A DNA stretch of 64,000 nucleotides from Hymenoscyphus infarciens (GCA_001414345.1 LLCB01000079.1:62001-126000), one strand, 5' to 3'. Shown: positions 34,237 to 47,163, numbered from the stretch's first letter. Translations and numbers: made by a program. The notes: generated by a model not told the origin, from the sequence alone.

Positions 34237-37200
34237 ATCCATCCATATGCAGTCGCAGGTGTTGCAATTACTTCGCTGCAGTTTGACAGGATGGTTTGTC
34301 ACCGAATAGGCCCCAAAAAGTGTTCGACGGGGATTGGAATGGGGTGCCATCAACTGGAATTGTCATTTTTGGAGATTGGTTCGGTCACTTGGATCCTTGT
34401 TCCGTTATTTCCTGACAAGTCGCATCATGACAACCTGGAGAGAGTCAAGGGTGGTAATTTGAATATGGGATGAAGGGAAAAGCAAATTGAAAAAACTGTG
34501 CAGGAAGTGGCAAGATAATAATCATTGGCGGTAGTGTGGATATACCCAAATTGGCAAATGTTCGATTTCTCCCCCATTGCTTTGAAACCATCTGAACCAA
34601 AGCAAAGGCAGCACAAGCAGGAAAATAATGACAAAACAGTTTTCTTTTTTATGAGTCCCTCCACTCGAAAATGGCAAACGCTCGATTGCAAGGGGTTCAG
34701 AGCATCATTTGTGGAAAGCATCTGAATTGAAAAACTTCCGCAACTGATACACTAGTGATTAGAAAGCAGGACGAATTGAGAATGCAACAATGCTAGTAGT
34801 AGACGGAAAGCAAATCAAAAACCGGGGACCGTCCGGATTTCTCGAATCCAACTGGGGTGGGTCTTCGAGAAAGAGATGCTGCTGTCAGCAGAGGGGTCAT
34901 ACCAAAGAAGAAGCAAATGACGATAGCCAAAAAAAATTCTTTCAGGTGGCGCGCTTCATGCAATACCGTGGACCAAGTTTGGTCCACCGGTAATCGTACC
35001 AATAGATGCGAGGTGATCGCAGTGAGGGCTCGAGGCTGCTTCGTAAGGTAAAATGCGTGGCGAGAGGGGTGGCATGCTCTGACATGGCACACGGCAAAGA
35101 GGTGATAGACCGGACTGCATTGCAGCATCGCAGCATCGCAGACGTGGGTAGGAATTGGTAAGGCCTGTCAGAATTGAAGAATTCCAGCGTTACATGACCG
35201 AAACGGCTGCTCCAAAAGATATTAAAAAGTTGAGAGAGTCGTTCGAATGTGATAGAGTTTGCTGCCGCTCTTGAAGCCCATCTAGCGAGCCTGTTCATGG
35301 AGAACCCGGGGAGAGCGGGCGTGAAGCCGTTGATGAATAGCTGGAGCCTTGGGGAGGGTGATTTGAAAAGGTTATACGAAGTACTTGGATGACTGAATTC
35401 CGGTGCCGGTGGTACAGAGAAAGTACCGAGATTCTCCCTAGCGCCGCTTCCATCTCTGCCCCTTTCCTTGACACGTGTCACTTCTGATTAGAATTTCTAT
35501 AAGGTAGGTACCCGACCTGACCTCGACGGGAACAGCAGCGATGATGAATGTGCATATACCTATAATCGAGCATTATCTTCTTGTGTGACAGCGAAGGATT
35601 TTACTACATGACGACTTTTGCCTCAATTCAGTCATCTGATGACCATTAAGTGTTGCATCATTTCTAGCCAGATTTCCTAATTCAAACTTGGAATGGATGA
35701 GTGGGAGAAGTATTACCATCCTGGGCTCTTACAAAGTTTGGGTAATAAGGAAAAATAAAAAAGCAGAGCCTCATTCCCAGAAGGGGGGGTATCTGAAGCC
35801 ATAAGAAGAGCTAAGTTCCGTCAACAACCCAACCCGTATCAAAATCATTGTTTCAGAGGATATGGCAGACATGGACATGGAATACAATTTGATGAATGAA
35901 GCTAAATGGTTTTGGAGTAGCTGATTGACTTATGTGCAAAATTCCTGGAGTTGCTACCTTATCCGAGCTGCCAGGGATGTGCTCCTCGCCAAGGGTTGCT
36001 ATATATCATTGCAAGCTGACGTCTACCTATTGTCTGAAGCTTAAGCCCCATGCCCTCAGATGCACAATAGTAGATGTTGACAGGGTATTCCTGGTCCAAT
36101 GTAAGTTACTGTTATTTATATCCTTTATAGCCTTTGGTTCTTGAAAAGGCCTTGACAAACATCCTCTAGAAGCAGAAAGCTATCTATCCACAACAACCAG
36201 CCAGGTCAGTTCTTGAATAGAAGTAGACTTGGACTTCTTGTTGTCGACCGGTAGCTAGCTTCTCTTGGGTTTAGGGAATAGGGAATGCTTTGCACAGTGC
36301 AAGTTAGCGAGTTCTTCTTTGCAACTTCCAGACGCTTGTCAAGCATACTCTGTCCCTACCGACAAGCAGACTCAAGATCAAGAAGGAATCGTCTTTTCAC
36401 TTTCTCATGGACAGCAGCGTTTCCATCCCAAACTGTTGCTGCAATTCTACCCTTGCTGGAAATACCACAAGCAACGTTTCCCTCCTGGCTATATAACTGT
36501 TGATGCTCGAGGAGAGAGGAGGCCTTGGTGCCTGCCTGCCTGGTGTTGCACGCAACCCAGGAAAAGCTGACAGCGATATGATGAACGCACCCTCTTTTTG
36601 GAAGCCAACCTACCTAGGTATAGGTAGGCTGGAAGGGCTCTCCCCTCTCCCGACGCTCTTTCCTCTGCTGGATTCTCTGCGCAAAGGCTCCAGGTTGGTT
36701 TCTTTGTGGTTGGGAAGGTGCGGCTTCGGCTCACGTTTGGAGGTGAATCGCCTACCTTAAGCATATGGTGTCGCTCCTGCCTCCAGAAATTATGTCGTTT
36801 CCAGCCTTGCCTACCTACCTACTCTCTCCTGAACTTCATTGGTCTTCTCTCCCATTCAACAAACCTCCCACCTCCCACCTCCCACCTCACCTTCCACCTC
36901 CCATCACCTGCACACTTTCACTGAACCGCATTATTTGCTTCTACCTGCATTCAGGAGTGCGCGCGCACTCTCTGCAACCCCTCGCGCTTTGGATTTAAAA
37001 AAGACTGTCACTACTACGTCAAGTAAGTGCCGCTGCTCTTTCGATCTATCCTCCTCCTCCTCCAACAACAACAACAACAACGACAACAACAGCACGCGTC
37101 TTTGACGCGACCCAACCAGAGTCTCATCCATCTAACCGCAACACCACGACCGCAACACCACGACCGCAACGCTATTTGTGCACCTTGATATCCTCTGCTG

Positions 37201-37242
37201 ACAACTGCGCCAGTGGTCACAGAAACAGAAAACCCACCCACA
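34237..37242. other. 3.0 kb gene-free region and leader of the next gene
   Basis: No gene is supported. The minus-strand frame at 35481-34942 (179 codons) has no recognised domain. From about 36.77 kb the plus strand turns strongly pyrimidine rich (CTACCTACC, CCTCCCACC repeats), then has a CCTCCTCCTCC and a CAACAACAA tract near 37050-37093 and a 14-bp repeat (CAACACCACGACCG) near 37139-37170. This looks like the 5' UTR of the downstream gene. Confidence 0.45.
37049..37093. repeat. (CCT)n and (CAA)n microsatellites
   Basis: Adjacent CCT and CAA trinucleotide runs in the probable 5' UTR of the gene at 37243. Confidence 0.8.
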
Positions 37243-40200
37243 ATGGCTCCAGCTCCAGAATCCCCTGATGCTCGTTCTTACCCCATTGAAGAGCTTCTTG
37301 GTATGCAGGACGCTCCCCCACTCAGCATTTCTGATGTGGAAAAATTGAACCAACATCCCGAGATCTGTAAGCAATTATTCACCTCGAGTCTTTTACACGT
37401 CGATGCTAACTTGGGCCCAATCGCAGCATGCCTCGTTCGGGTTCCAGAACAAAGCCATCGATCCCTCCCCAGCAGATTATGCAATCTTGTCGATATCACC
37501 AACCGTCGTCACAATCGTCAGCAGTCAACCATGTACAACTCGGATGCCTCTACAGCAGCGGGGGAGAGTCGGGAGATGCTTGCCCCATCCAGCGCCTCGT
37601 CCAACAAGCACGACACCCAGTCGCGTCAATGGTTCCTTCAACGTCGAGATAGCTCGGATGACTCCTCCCAACCCCACTCGGCGCCTTCTGGCTCAACGGC
37701 ACAACAATCCGAGAACTTTCAGAGATTCTACCAAGCCGTGGTGTCACCAACACATGTTCGCGTTACAGCTGGAGGCAAAATCGTTCGGAACACCCGCTCA
37801 CCTACTTTCGAGTGGAATTCCGACAAGCACCACTTTGAACCCCTCAACCACCCCCAGAATGGCGGAGGCTTCAACGCCCAACCACCTAACTGGCACCAAA
37901 ATATACCCATTCACCAAGGATTCCCAGGCTTCCCAGGTACGATGCCGGGTAACTTTATGCCTCCTCACGGTAACTTCTTTCCGCAGGCCTTTGCCCCTCC
38001 CCAGTTCCATGGAGGATTTGTACCTGAACAAAAGTCATCTGAGAACGACCAGAATCGAAAGGCTACTGATAGAGGCTCTTTTGATTCTCAAAACTCGGGG
38101 AGTATCTCGCAACCAATCAAGATTTCTCCCCCAAATCAGTTCGACCAGACCAAGCCCTTCATGTACAATGGACAACTCGTATATCCAGTTCCGCCGCCTC
38201 CAAATGGTCTTCCAGTTCCTATGACTATGCTTGGCAACCCAAATTTCATTCCGCAGAATGCTCACATCGGCGGATTCACCCATGGTCCTCATTTCCCCAT
38301 GCCTGTTCCGGGTATGCAGAACTCGCTCATGTTTCCACATGGCCAACCACTTCCACTGCACATGCCCCATCCCCCACCAGGCTCTGAATCTAGGTATCCG
38401 ATGGCTCCATTTGCTTCACAATTGATGCCAATGCCAGTGTTATCCGAACTGACGAGAAAACACATTCAAGTGCTACAGGATCAGCTGAAGATACTTGACA
38501 GTCAACCGGACCACAACAGTCAGCAATCTATGCAAATGCAGCGCGCCATGATTTTGGCTGGCATCAAGCAGATGGAAAGCATACTGGATGCTCAGCTCGC
38601 CCAAGAGAGTCCTGTCAGGACCGAAGCTCATACGGAGCCCAAACTTCTCACCGCAGCGCCCCATGATGAATCGAAGTCAGTCATACCAAAGCCTCAACAA
38701 GCCGGTCAACTTACAATTGTTGAACCCCAAGGAGAAGCCAGCTTGCCCACGTTGCCACCAGATGTCAAGCAAGAGAAGAAGCCATCTATCCGAGCCGATC
38801 CATTGAGCAAATCTAAATTGAGTGCTGCTGCTGCAATGGCACCACCCTTCCAGCCAAGATCGCATATTGTAGCAAATCAACCGCCACTTGTCGAGAAAGC
38901 TCAAAGTCTTCGCTCGACTGTCTCAAATGAATCTCTGACGGTGACAGGGGAAGTCCGGGGCAACATCGAGTCACGATTGCTATTGGGTTGTGTACATCCT
39001 TGGATCGAAAACAAGTGTACACCAGCGGCCGGCTTGTCTCTGATTGCCCCTCCACGTCTCCACAAGGCCGAGAGTATGCGTGTGCCAAAAATCCAACTTG
39101 GTCAACCAGCTGCAATGCCAAGATCGAACACTTTCCATGGTAAAATGGATTCCCTCCCCCCGAACGTCAACAGCCAGCCTATACCTTATCTTGTTGGGAT
39201 TCTTCCAGGAGGATCAACTCTTACGCCACCCACTCATCACGACTTGGTCTACCCTAGAGAGCTCAACGAACACGAGTTACAAGCACGTCAATTGTATTGG
39301 GGAAAGGCGCCAAAGTCGGTAGCAAAGGGGCTTCCAAAATTCGACGGAAAAGACTTCTACCCACCTTCTCCAGTAAAGGAGGCGGTTCGTATGGCCGCGG
39401 TTAACGTTGGCGCAGATCGTCTCTCTCATAGCGGACCAACCTCTCCAACCCAGAATTTTGAAAACCTCTTCTTGGAGCCTGGTGTAAATGGTTACAAACC
39501 ACCACCACAGGTACGATACCAACCTGGTTACACCGCCTTGGGTCCAGTACCAAAATATCTACCTCTTGGCAATAACGGTAACGCTGAGCCCATGAATCAC
39601 TATGGCCCGCAAAGCTTTCAAGGCCCAAGAACACCCCCAGCAACAGGTCTAGACTCAACTTTTGATGATTTTTCTGGTTTGTTTCTTGAACGTGGAGTGA
39701 ATGGATACCAATCACCTGCTCCCAAGACCCAATCCTTCAAGAAGACACCACCAACAGCTGACAAGGAGCACAAGATTGTTGTTACCTCTAAGGATTCCGA
39801 AGGAGAAGATGAATTAGGTAGTGTCGGAACCACGGATTCCTTCGATGTTTCTACATACAACGGTTCGTCAAGCTCGGGAGATGATAAAGTGGTTTTGTCG
39901 ACCGTCGAAGAAGAAGAAAACGACCATTCAACTGAGACGCTCCCCATGTCTACACAAAAGAAAGTTTCCTCTCCAACCTTGGATCTTGAGGGTAGTTTCG
40001 AAGAGCGTGTAGCCAAATTTGCCAAGTAAGTGCCTCTTGCAGCGTCAAATCCCAAACCGCTAGCTAATTGAAGACAGGCCGGAAAACCAAACCCTCTTCC
40101 TTCAAAATATGTTGTCGAAAAACACAGCTATGACAGGATCAGCAGTTTCTGGAAAGGTTTCATCTGCTACTGCTACAGGTTATCTCCCTTTGTACCGTGG

Positions 40201-40477
40201 TACTGCCGTTGCTTCGCTTGCTCCAACCATCTCGAACTCCTCGTCGGAGCGCGACACCGAGACGACTGTAAAGGCGCACCTCTCACGGGACAGCACCTTC
40301 AGTTCTATTGGTGAAAATTCTGCACATAGTAGATCTGAAAGTCTCGAGAATATGACAAGCGCCGAAGGCTACATGAGATACCTTACACAAAAGGGACCTG
40401 ACGGCAAGAAGCTCGCTGAGCAAGAATGGAACCCTACTACAAGTGCTACTGGCCCCGCTATGGATTCAGATTGGTAA
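37243..40477 (+). CDS. large disordered protein with an N-terminal eIF4E-binding-like motif
   Basis: Exons 37243-37366, 37427-40025 and 40078-40477 (introns 60 and 52 nt) give about 1040 aa. I do not recognise a folded domain. Residues 13-19 read YPIEELL, which fits the eIF4E-binding consensus Y-x4-L-hydrophobic, close to the N terminus as in 4E-T and other translational repressors. Most of the protein is Pro, Ser, Gln, Asn and Met rich (long PPPNGLP and MPHPPPG runs). Helical segment at about 400-455 (LTRKHIQVLQDQLKIL, then MQRAMILAGIKQMESIL) may be a coiled coil. A motif LFLE(P/R)GVNGY occurs twice, about 70 residues apart (near 720 and 788). The C-terminal exon holds EGYMRYLTQKGPDGKKLAE. 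The first intron is in frame, so retention would add 20 residues. A role in translation or mRNA granules is inference only. Confidence 0.7.
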
Positions 40478-41446
40478 TTGCCTTGTTGTTCTTCTTGGGG
40501 TTCGCCCATGCCTTCAGCCAACATTGTCGGCTTTCGGTTTTCGTACCTCGGGGATATTTTACCTTCATTGGACTTCTCGTCCCAAGATTGTACACCATTG
40601 ACACAAATTTAGTTTCTGGATCTGTGTAAGTGTGGGTTGCGCAGAAGCCTCTAATCCTCTAATACTTGTATGGATACCTTGGTATTCCTATGCCGTCATC
40701 GATCTTGCTCTGCGACCTCTTTTCTTTTCTTTTTCATAGTGGACTGTAGGATTATGTACGATTTCATGCGGCTTCTACCAGGTTTCCAGTGGATGATGTC
40801 TGAGAGACAAGAACATGGGAGAATATGGAATCGCTGTGGAGTTTATTGAGAGGCTATCATCGTGCGTTTTGACTCATTCGTACGGCATTCGTTTTTTGAT
40901 GGTTCTTTTTGAAGGACAATCATTGATAATGAAGTTGTGGTTATTAATGGTATGGCAAATGATACGAATGGACTTGTAGATAAGCAGATACAATAAAGGA
41001 CTGTGTATTTATCTCTGCTTTGCATCGTGATGTGATGTGGTGTTCTATCACGGACCTTTCTGAACGTTGTCGGTCTTGGTGGGATTCTGTAGATCTATCT
41101 CGAGGTGGCTAGCTATGTAGTTCTCTGGTAATTCGCAGTGGCAAAACGAATGAGTAGGTCAGATATCTTTCTGTAAAGCTTGGAGGTGATATCATATCAA
41201 GCGTAGAATAATGGAAGATATGTACAGGAATTTCATCGATTTACATCCATCGAATAGTGGGTATTTGTTTTTTTTAAACGCCAAAAACCAGTCAACCCCA
41301 TTTCAATACGCCACCATCCTGATGTCCGAGAACAAGCAAGGGAGAAGGAAGAGAAAAAAAAAGCCATTTGTACAGGGGGTCAAAATTTGATACGCATGCT
41401 ACCATATATAATCGGCTGAGACAGAGTATGGGAAGAATTTAAGTTT
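40478..41446. other. convergent intergenic region
   Basis: 969 nt between two 3' ends, AT-rich. A poly-A/T-like run (AGAGAAAAAAAAAGCC) sits near 41351. No gene or RNA recognised. Confidence 0.5.
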
Positions 41447-43706
41447 TCACATCGCTCTGTCCTCGAAGCCATTGGATTGTGTGGTACTTTCATGTCGTTG
41501 GAAAGTGTTGTCTGCATTAGCGTTTGCGGCAAGAAGTTGTTGGCGGAGATGTTCGTCGTCACTTATTTGTTGTTGTTGTTGTGGTTGCGATTGAAAGGTG
41601 GAATCCGTAACGTGGAATTCTTCTGGAGATTCCGGTCTTCTATTTTGATAATTTTCTGGACTGGCGTGAGATCCAGCTCCATTGTGTTCTGGGGCTTGCT
41701 GCTCTTGAAGACCACGTCCTAGAGTCATGATTCCGTCGAAATGGGCTTGTGCTTCGGTTTGCTCGAGTCTTGAACGTTCTTCCGCTTCTTTGCGTGCTGC
41801 TTGGCCCGGTGCTCGAGTTTTGAGCTCACCTGTAACGGATTGAAGATAGTATGGTACCTCGATATTACTTTTCAGAAAGAAGAGTTTGAGATTCCTGGCT
41901 TTGTCTTTCAGTTGGACTTGATTCCGATCAGCAAGGATTTGACTTTGTGAGCCTTTTTCTCCGTATAGTGCCAAGATTTGGCTCCAATGCGGACCTCGGA
42001 CTTGATCGAGACCTGCCATTAATGCATTTTCTTCTTCTGTACTCCACGGTCGTCTTTGACTAGGAGGTCCTGTTTGACGGCTGGTGCCAGGTGTAGATTT
42101 GGCCAAGGCAGCTTGTCGAGCTTGGTTGTACAGAACTTGCGTTGGAGCCGTCTGTGTATGGTAAGGGATGTTAAACCCTCCATAGTTTGATTGCTGAAAC
42201 CCTCCACTATGAGAACCATTGTGCTCATGAGAGGGGGCTAAGTCAGTTGAGTTAGCAGTGTAAATTGCGCAGGAAAATTATGCCACAGATCATGTGCACA
42301 AACCTCCGTTCTGTTGCTGGCCAGATTGTCCGGCTACAATATCGCGAAAAGCCATTTGCGCAGCAGAATCAGCAGAGGCCAATAACCCATTATTCCCAAC
42401 CCTGTCTGGGAAATGCTCCTTAATTTGAACGTGATTCGCCTGAGTTCCTCGAGCTGCGGGTGTAGTAAGAGCGTGCCGCTTCATATAAGGTCCTAGAAGG
42501 GTTTCATATTCTTGATTGAGGTGAACACTGAGATCCTGTAGATATTGCTCCCAGGGGTAGTCTTCTGAAAGTGCTTCTATTTTTGCCTGTCAGAAATGCC
42601 CCATGTATATATGTTCTCTCAAACTTACGAATAGATTCCGCATCTGTTGGGGCGGACAAAAGAAGTGCCTTCCTACGTTTGCAAGAATCCAAAAAGTCCC
42701 TTTCACTCTCTGATACATCTTGCTGTGAATGTCTCTTCAGAAGGGTTTGATCCAAATCGTCTGGAAAAAGATCGTCCAAGATATCCTCCTTTGTCTGGTC
42801 ATTCCCCTCTTCTCCACAAGCAGAGAGGTACATCTGCGTCTTGAGATTTATATAAAGCGAACAAGCTGTGGTATTCATGGGTTCGCCTTCAGGAGTAAAG
42901 GTATCAATGAAGAAAGTATTCAATTCATAGAACCCAACATCCTGACCTCCAAATACACCAGAAACAAAAGTTGCCATATTCGTGATTCGTATGATCGCTC
43001 GATGTTTTTCGTCTGTGAAATTGAGAACGTCTGCAGAGAGGAAATTATCGTCTTTTGAATATATCTTCTTGGTTTGGTCGAAAAGCGACTTTAACGTGGA
43101 ATATGCCTGGCCATGTAATGATTCCGGCGAGGTGACAATATTTATGGTGTCCGAACAGGGGCCTTGTGCCAACGTAGAAAGAATCTGGATAGACTGGCAG
43201 AGCATTATTATAACATTCCCAAACAAAGTCAAGACCAGACTTGGAGTACGTAGGACACAAGAGGCTTACCAGGTTCTCCAAAATTGGCAGACTCATAACC
43301 CACATGTACGTATTTGGGTCATACACGATATTCCGGGCTTCTGCCTCAACCGGCTGGTGATCTTGAGCAGGTACTGGTTCGTGTACTTGTTCTTTTGAGG
43401 GCAGCACATGGGCCGCTGGCAATGTAGCGTTCGTGGTTGCTTGCGCGAGCGCGGCCTCCAAATCCAGATCCCCCAATCCCGAATCCATTTTCAGCCTCTT
43501 GCTTGCGGAGTCTTGCGACTGAGACCGACTCCGTTTATGACCTGGGGAAAGGGGTTCATGCGCAATGGTCACGGAGGGACCTAATTCTCCAGTTAGTTTT
43601 CCATCTTCAATTCCTCCCTCAAAAGCCCAATTGCAGCGACCCAACGCGGGGTGCACCGTGAGACGCCATGGCAGAACTTACTGAAGTCAGGATTTGCCGC
43701 CGCCAT
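41447..43706 (-). CDS. TBF1/TRF-like telomere-repeat-binding protein (TRFH plus telobox Myb)
   Basis: Five exons: 43706-43682, 43580-43270, 43193-42629, 42576-42304, 42237-41447 (introns 101, 76, 52, 66 nt), giving 654 aa. The region after residue 100 carries TRFH-like sequence (STLAQGPCSDTINIV, GFYELNTFFIDTFTPEGEP, ACSLYINLKTQMYLSACG), the dimerisation fold of TRF1/2 and Tbf1. A telobox Myb lies at about 452-510 (RRPWSTEEENALMAGLDQV, then HWSQILALYG, QVQLKDKARNLKLFFLK); the KDK.RNLK helix contacts TTAGGG. Known Tbf1 proteins bind TTAGGG at telomeres and at promoters. The C terminus is Gln and Asn rich. The third intron uses the AG at 42577-42578; the nearer AG would break the conserved frame (ALSEDYPWEQYL). 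A telomere-type motif lies in its own promoter (see findings). Confidence 0.88.
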
Positions 43707-44767
43707 CTTGCCGACTATAGAAATATTCAAGCCGGAAATGGTGGGGTAGCTAGCTACCTGGAGAAAGGTTGGGGCAGGAGAAAGTCGCGATGAGCGGCAT
43801 GCGAAAACTCCCAAGCCCTAGCCAAAAAGACCTGATCCTGAAACCCTAACCCCGATAAGAAACCTCGCTAAAATCAGCCAGTTCCGGAACCCACATCCTG
43901 GTAGTGTAGTTGTTTATGAAGATATATAAGGTCAAAGTTGAATTGCACCTTGAAGGAACACATTTTTTGACAATATAACAATGTTTTCAATGACGTAGTA
44001 ACGTGGGAGCTTTGACATGGGAGATATTTGGTGAAGGCTTGTGTTTTTGGGGCAACAATCGTACGACATTAAAGATTGCCTTGTGATTGCTGGACGCATC
44101 AGCAAAAACGTTGCTCACTCTATTGAAAGCAAAGTAATTATAATAATAATAAAAATTTGAGGTGCTTCTTTGACTATGCTTGCGGTCAAATAAAGAACCT
44201 CTTGTTTGACCTTCTAGTACTACTTTGGAACCTGAATGTTCTAAAACACCCAGGCTTATGATCCCAAACTACTCCAAATGATTAAAAAAGACTTTACCTG
44301 AATTACCTTAAAAAGGTGGAACAAGGGGGGCTAAGTAGGCAGGCTGCCACTTTTATTGTCTATCGCGAGTGGAGAAAGTATTAAACGAGAAGCTTTACTA
44401 GAAAGAATTAGCGCCATTGGTCCACCTTGATTTCTTAATTATTCTTTAAATGATGTCCCATGGCTATTAGAAAGACAGTGCGACTATCGAACCGTTTATT
44501 TAGTGTAGAAGTTTACAGGAGACTTTGAAAAGTTCACTGGATTAGAAACTACCTAGCAAGAAGATACAGATGAGTTTCAAAAATGATCATTAAGAAGGAT
44601 GTATTCCATAGTGTCGACCATGTTTTCTTGAATCCTCCCTATCCATGCTAGATCCTCTAAATCATAAGGTCGAGTGCCATCTTCCTCCCGAAGGCATCCC
44701 CCGAAAACCCACCGCAGTAAATCTACCCCCCCTCCCCCGATCCCAGATCTCAAGCGACCCATTCAGT
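43707..44767. other. promoter of the TBF1-like gene and AT-rich spacer
   Basis: 1.06 kb. The first 150 nt hold the telobox-like site listed separately. The segment 43.95-44.57 kb is AT-rich, without an open frame or recognised motif. Confidence 0.45.
43842..43853. promoter_or_regulatory. telomere-repeat motif (two TTAGGG-type units) upstream of the TBF1-like gene
   Basis: AACCCTAACCCC on the plus strand, i.e. GGGGTTAGGGTT on the coding strand of the TBF1-like gene, 136-147 nt upstream of its start codon. Tbf1 and fungal telobox proteins recognise this type of site. Confidence 0.55.
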
Positions 44768-45779
44768 TCACTCATCATTCTCATTCTCGAGCAGATACCC
44801 CATCTTCCACGCCTTCTGCACAAAATTCCAGTAATCTTCTTCACCTCCCTTTCCTCGAAACATCTGTGCATGCTCCGCGCCCTCAACTCTCTTCTTAATG
44901 ACTTTATAACCTTTTTGTTCACAGACTCCAGCGTGATGCTCAACGTTCTTCCAGTCAATTGCTTTGTCTTCTTGACTGTAGACGAAAGCTCTCAAGCAAG
45001 TCTGGGGTATCTGGTCATGGTTGTGAGAGGCGTCGTGAGGACCCCAAACGAGCTGGTACCAGAACCATTTTGGCATCCCTGGGAAGTTGTCAGTTAGAGT
45101 AGGTAGAAGATGGGGGAGGAAATTCTTGTTGTAACATGAGGAAATAGGAAGATGAAGAGAAGATGGAAAAGGTTAGCTCACAGTTTACGGTAACATAAAC
45201 AAAACAAGTTACCAAAAACACCACCGTCACGAATGGCACCTTTGCCCACCAAGGAAAAGCCCTCATGGGCACAGTGAGCGCATGTATATCTCTCCTGAAT
45301 TGGGGAATGCCCGGTGCAGAGTCCAGAATGTAAGCAAAAGGGTTCAATGGCTTTCCAGTGAGCTCCCTATAAGCCCCAGCAATTCCGTACAGCCTCTTTG
45401 CACCCCCATTACTGATGGCATGCATCAACAATCTCTCATCTTCCTGTGGACGGGCTAGTAGAGCCGTGACAGCGGATTTGACCTCTAGACGACGGGTCTT
45501 TTCGGATTGGAGAAGAAATTGTTTGGTGTTCATTGTAACGATGATGATTCGGGCGCCGGGATAGAGACGAATGTAGGAGGTGGTGTAGTAGGCGATGTGC
45601 TTTGGCGAGGCGTTCATCCAAGAACAGAGGAGGATGGTCGTGGGAGATGTGGGAAGAGGGAGAGGTGAGGATGGAGAATCATAGAGACTGACCACCTTTG
45701 AGAGACGGGTGAAAGATGATAGAGGTATCGAAGTTTTCGTCTCCGTTTCCGGGATTGGGGTGTATGATTTTGACGGCAT
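44768..45779 (-). CDS. DUF829/TMEM53-family protein (PaxU-like)
   Basis: Exons 45779-45182 and 45078-44768 (103-nt intron, phase 1) give 302 aa. The family has an alpha/beta-hydrolase-like fold. Here TTILLCSWMNASPKHIAYYTTSYIRLYPGARIIIVT matches the N-terminal block, LLMHAISNGGAKRLYGIAGAYRE the nucleophile-elbow region (S in ISNGG), and the C-terminal WGPHDASHNHDQIPQTCLRAFVYSQEDKAI and GAEHAQMFRGKGGEEDYWNFV the acid and His region. A hydrophobic segment near residues 178-198 (VPFVTVVFLVTCFVYVTV) may be a membrane anchor. TMEM53 proteins sit in the nuclear envelope; PaxU lies in an indole-diterpene cluster with no fixed role. No other secondary-metabolism gene is nearby, so a housekeeping role is more likely. 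Confidence 0.83.
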
Positions 45780-47163
45780 GGTCGGAAAACTGAACTTGAA
45801 GTCTTTGATTTTTCTCTTGCAAATGATCAGGACCCTTTTCGGGATGAGCGGGAGAAAGGGAGGAAGAGCAAAGCTCTGCAAGAGGTCAAAGTAAATAAGC
45901 AATTGGACGCTGTGAGGAAGTAGGTGACATTGAAGCTGAAGCTTGTCCAACCAGCCAAAAGAAAATACGTGAGATTCGAGCTACCTTGTATTGTGTGCCT
46001 CGACTTGAGTTCTTGAAGATGAAGTCTCCCAAATGCTGAGCGCAGTGCTACGGCACAGACACCTCAAACTGTTGAGAAAATACCAACGTACGAACTCTTT
46101 GATGAAGCCTGGTTACTTGCCAGCCTTACCTCGGTCAATTGAAAATAAAATGGATATTGTCCGCTCGGCGTGATTAGTCTGTCCCAACGCGATGATTCGT
46201 TGCGGGAAAGTGACGGATTGCCCAACAATTTATTGAACCGAGGTTGAATTGTGATTGGTTTTGACTATTAACCCGATTCGGAAGTGAGGTTCGGTCGGGA
46301 GGTCTCCCCGGTCACGTTTTCAACAATGGTTCTCTTAAAACATCCGGAATAATAACCCCACTCATCGAATAAGTCAACTAGAACACATTTACTAGGACCC
46401 TTATTCTAGGTGCAGCAGGCTCAGGCGTGTTACATACTATAGTAGAAGACCTGACTAAGATACAGCTAGAAACAGAAAACATGTTGACTCCAAATAGAAG
46501 AGTTAAACTAACACTAGATAGCGTAGTGAACGAGACCTGGTATACTTTATTCATCACTAGTGAGATTGATTATATCACTACTACTTTATAGAATAGAGTT
46601 GTGTCTGGTAGCTTTCAACTGTTAAATAATAGACTGTTTTAAGAGTATAGAGTATAAGTAATGATCTTAGTAACTTTGATTAAATTTCATTATTCTGAAA
46701 AGGTGAGAAGAATTAAAGTTCGCTAAACGGAGTAGAATTTAGAGTATCCCTACATACCCAATCTATGTATTTTTAACGTCATCTAAAAACCCGAAGAACG
46801 AAATGTTTTTCCAGACACTTGATTTAAATCAAGTAATTACATAGTAAATGCTTTTGATTGCGTGGAAAAAAGACGAGCATTCAAAGGTTAATGATGGGGT
46901 TGAAAAATGCTCTTATTCTTGAAGTTATTTATGTGATTGACTGTAGGATGAACGGGAAAACTAAAACCCCTATCCTTTCTAGAAAGATATATAAGAGCCT
47001 GAGAGGGAACTCTAGAGGTGAACCACTCCTAATTTCAAAGGGAAGAGGCCACATCTCTCTATCATGCCGAAGTGAAAGTTGGAGCAATACATCTAAAGTA
47101 GCTGAGGAAAAGTTGGTAAGCTATCGCTCTACCAACAAATAAAGACAAAATACACTCACTCTA
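45780..47163. other. 1.4 kb gene-free region, AT-rich on the right
   Basis: The left 500 nt are the promoter of the DUF829 gene. From 46.36 to 47.15 kb the DNA is AT-rich with stops in all frames and looks like decayed sequence. No recognisable gene, although one plus-strand segment near 46.4 kb reads ILGAAGSGVLHTIVEDL, too short to assign. Confidence 0.45.

Noticed and set aside
34942..35481. 179-codon open frame on the minus strand
   Set aside because: No domain, no conserved start or intron signals; probably chance.
44330..44560. Transposase remnant in an AT-rich spacer
   Set aside because: Short readable pieces on the plus strand (AATFIVYREWRKY) do not match a helix-turn-helix or DDE pattern well enough.
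46400..46580. P-loop ATPase or helicase relic
   Set aside because: ILGAAGSGV looks P-loop-like but lacks the Lys-Ser/Thr, and the flanking frame shows no further motif.
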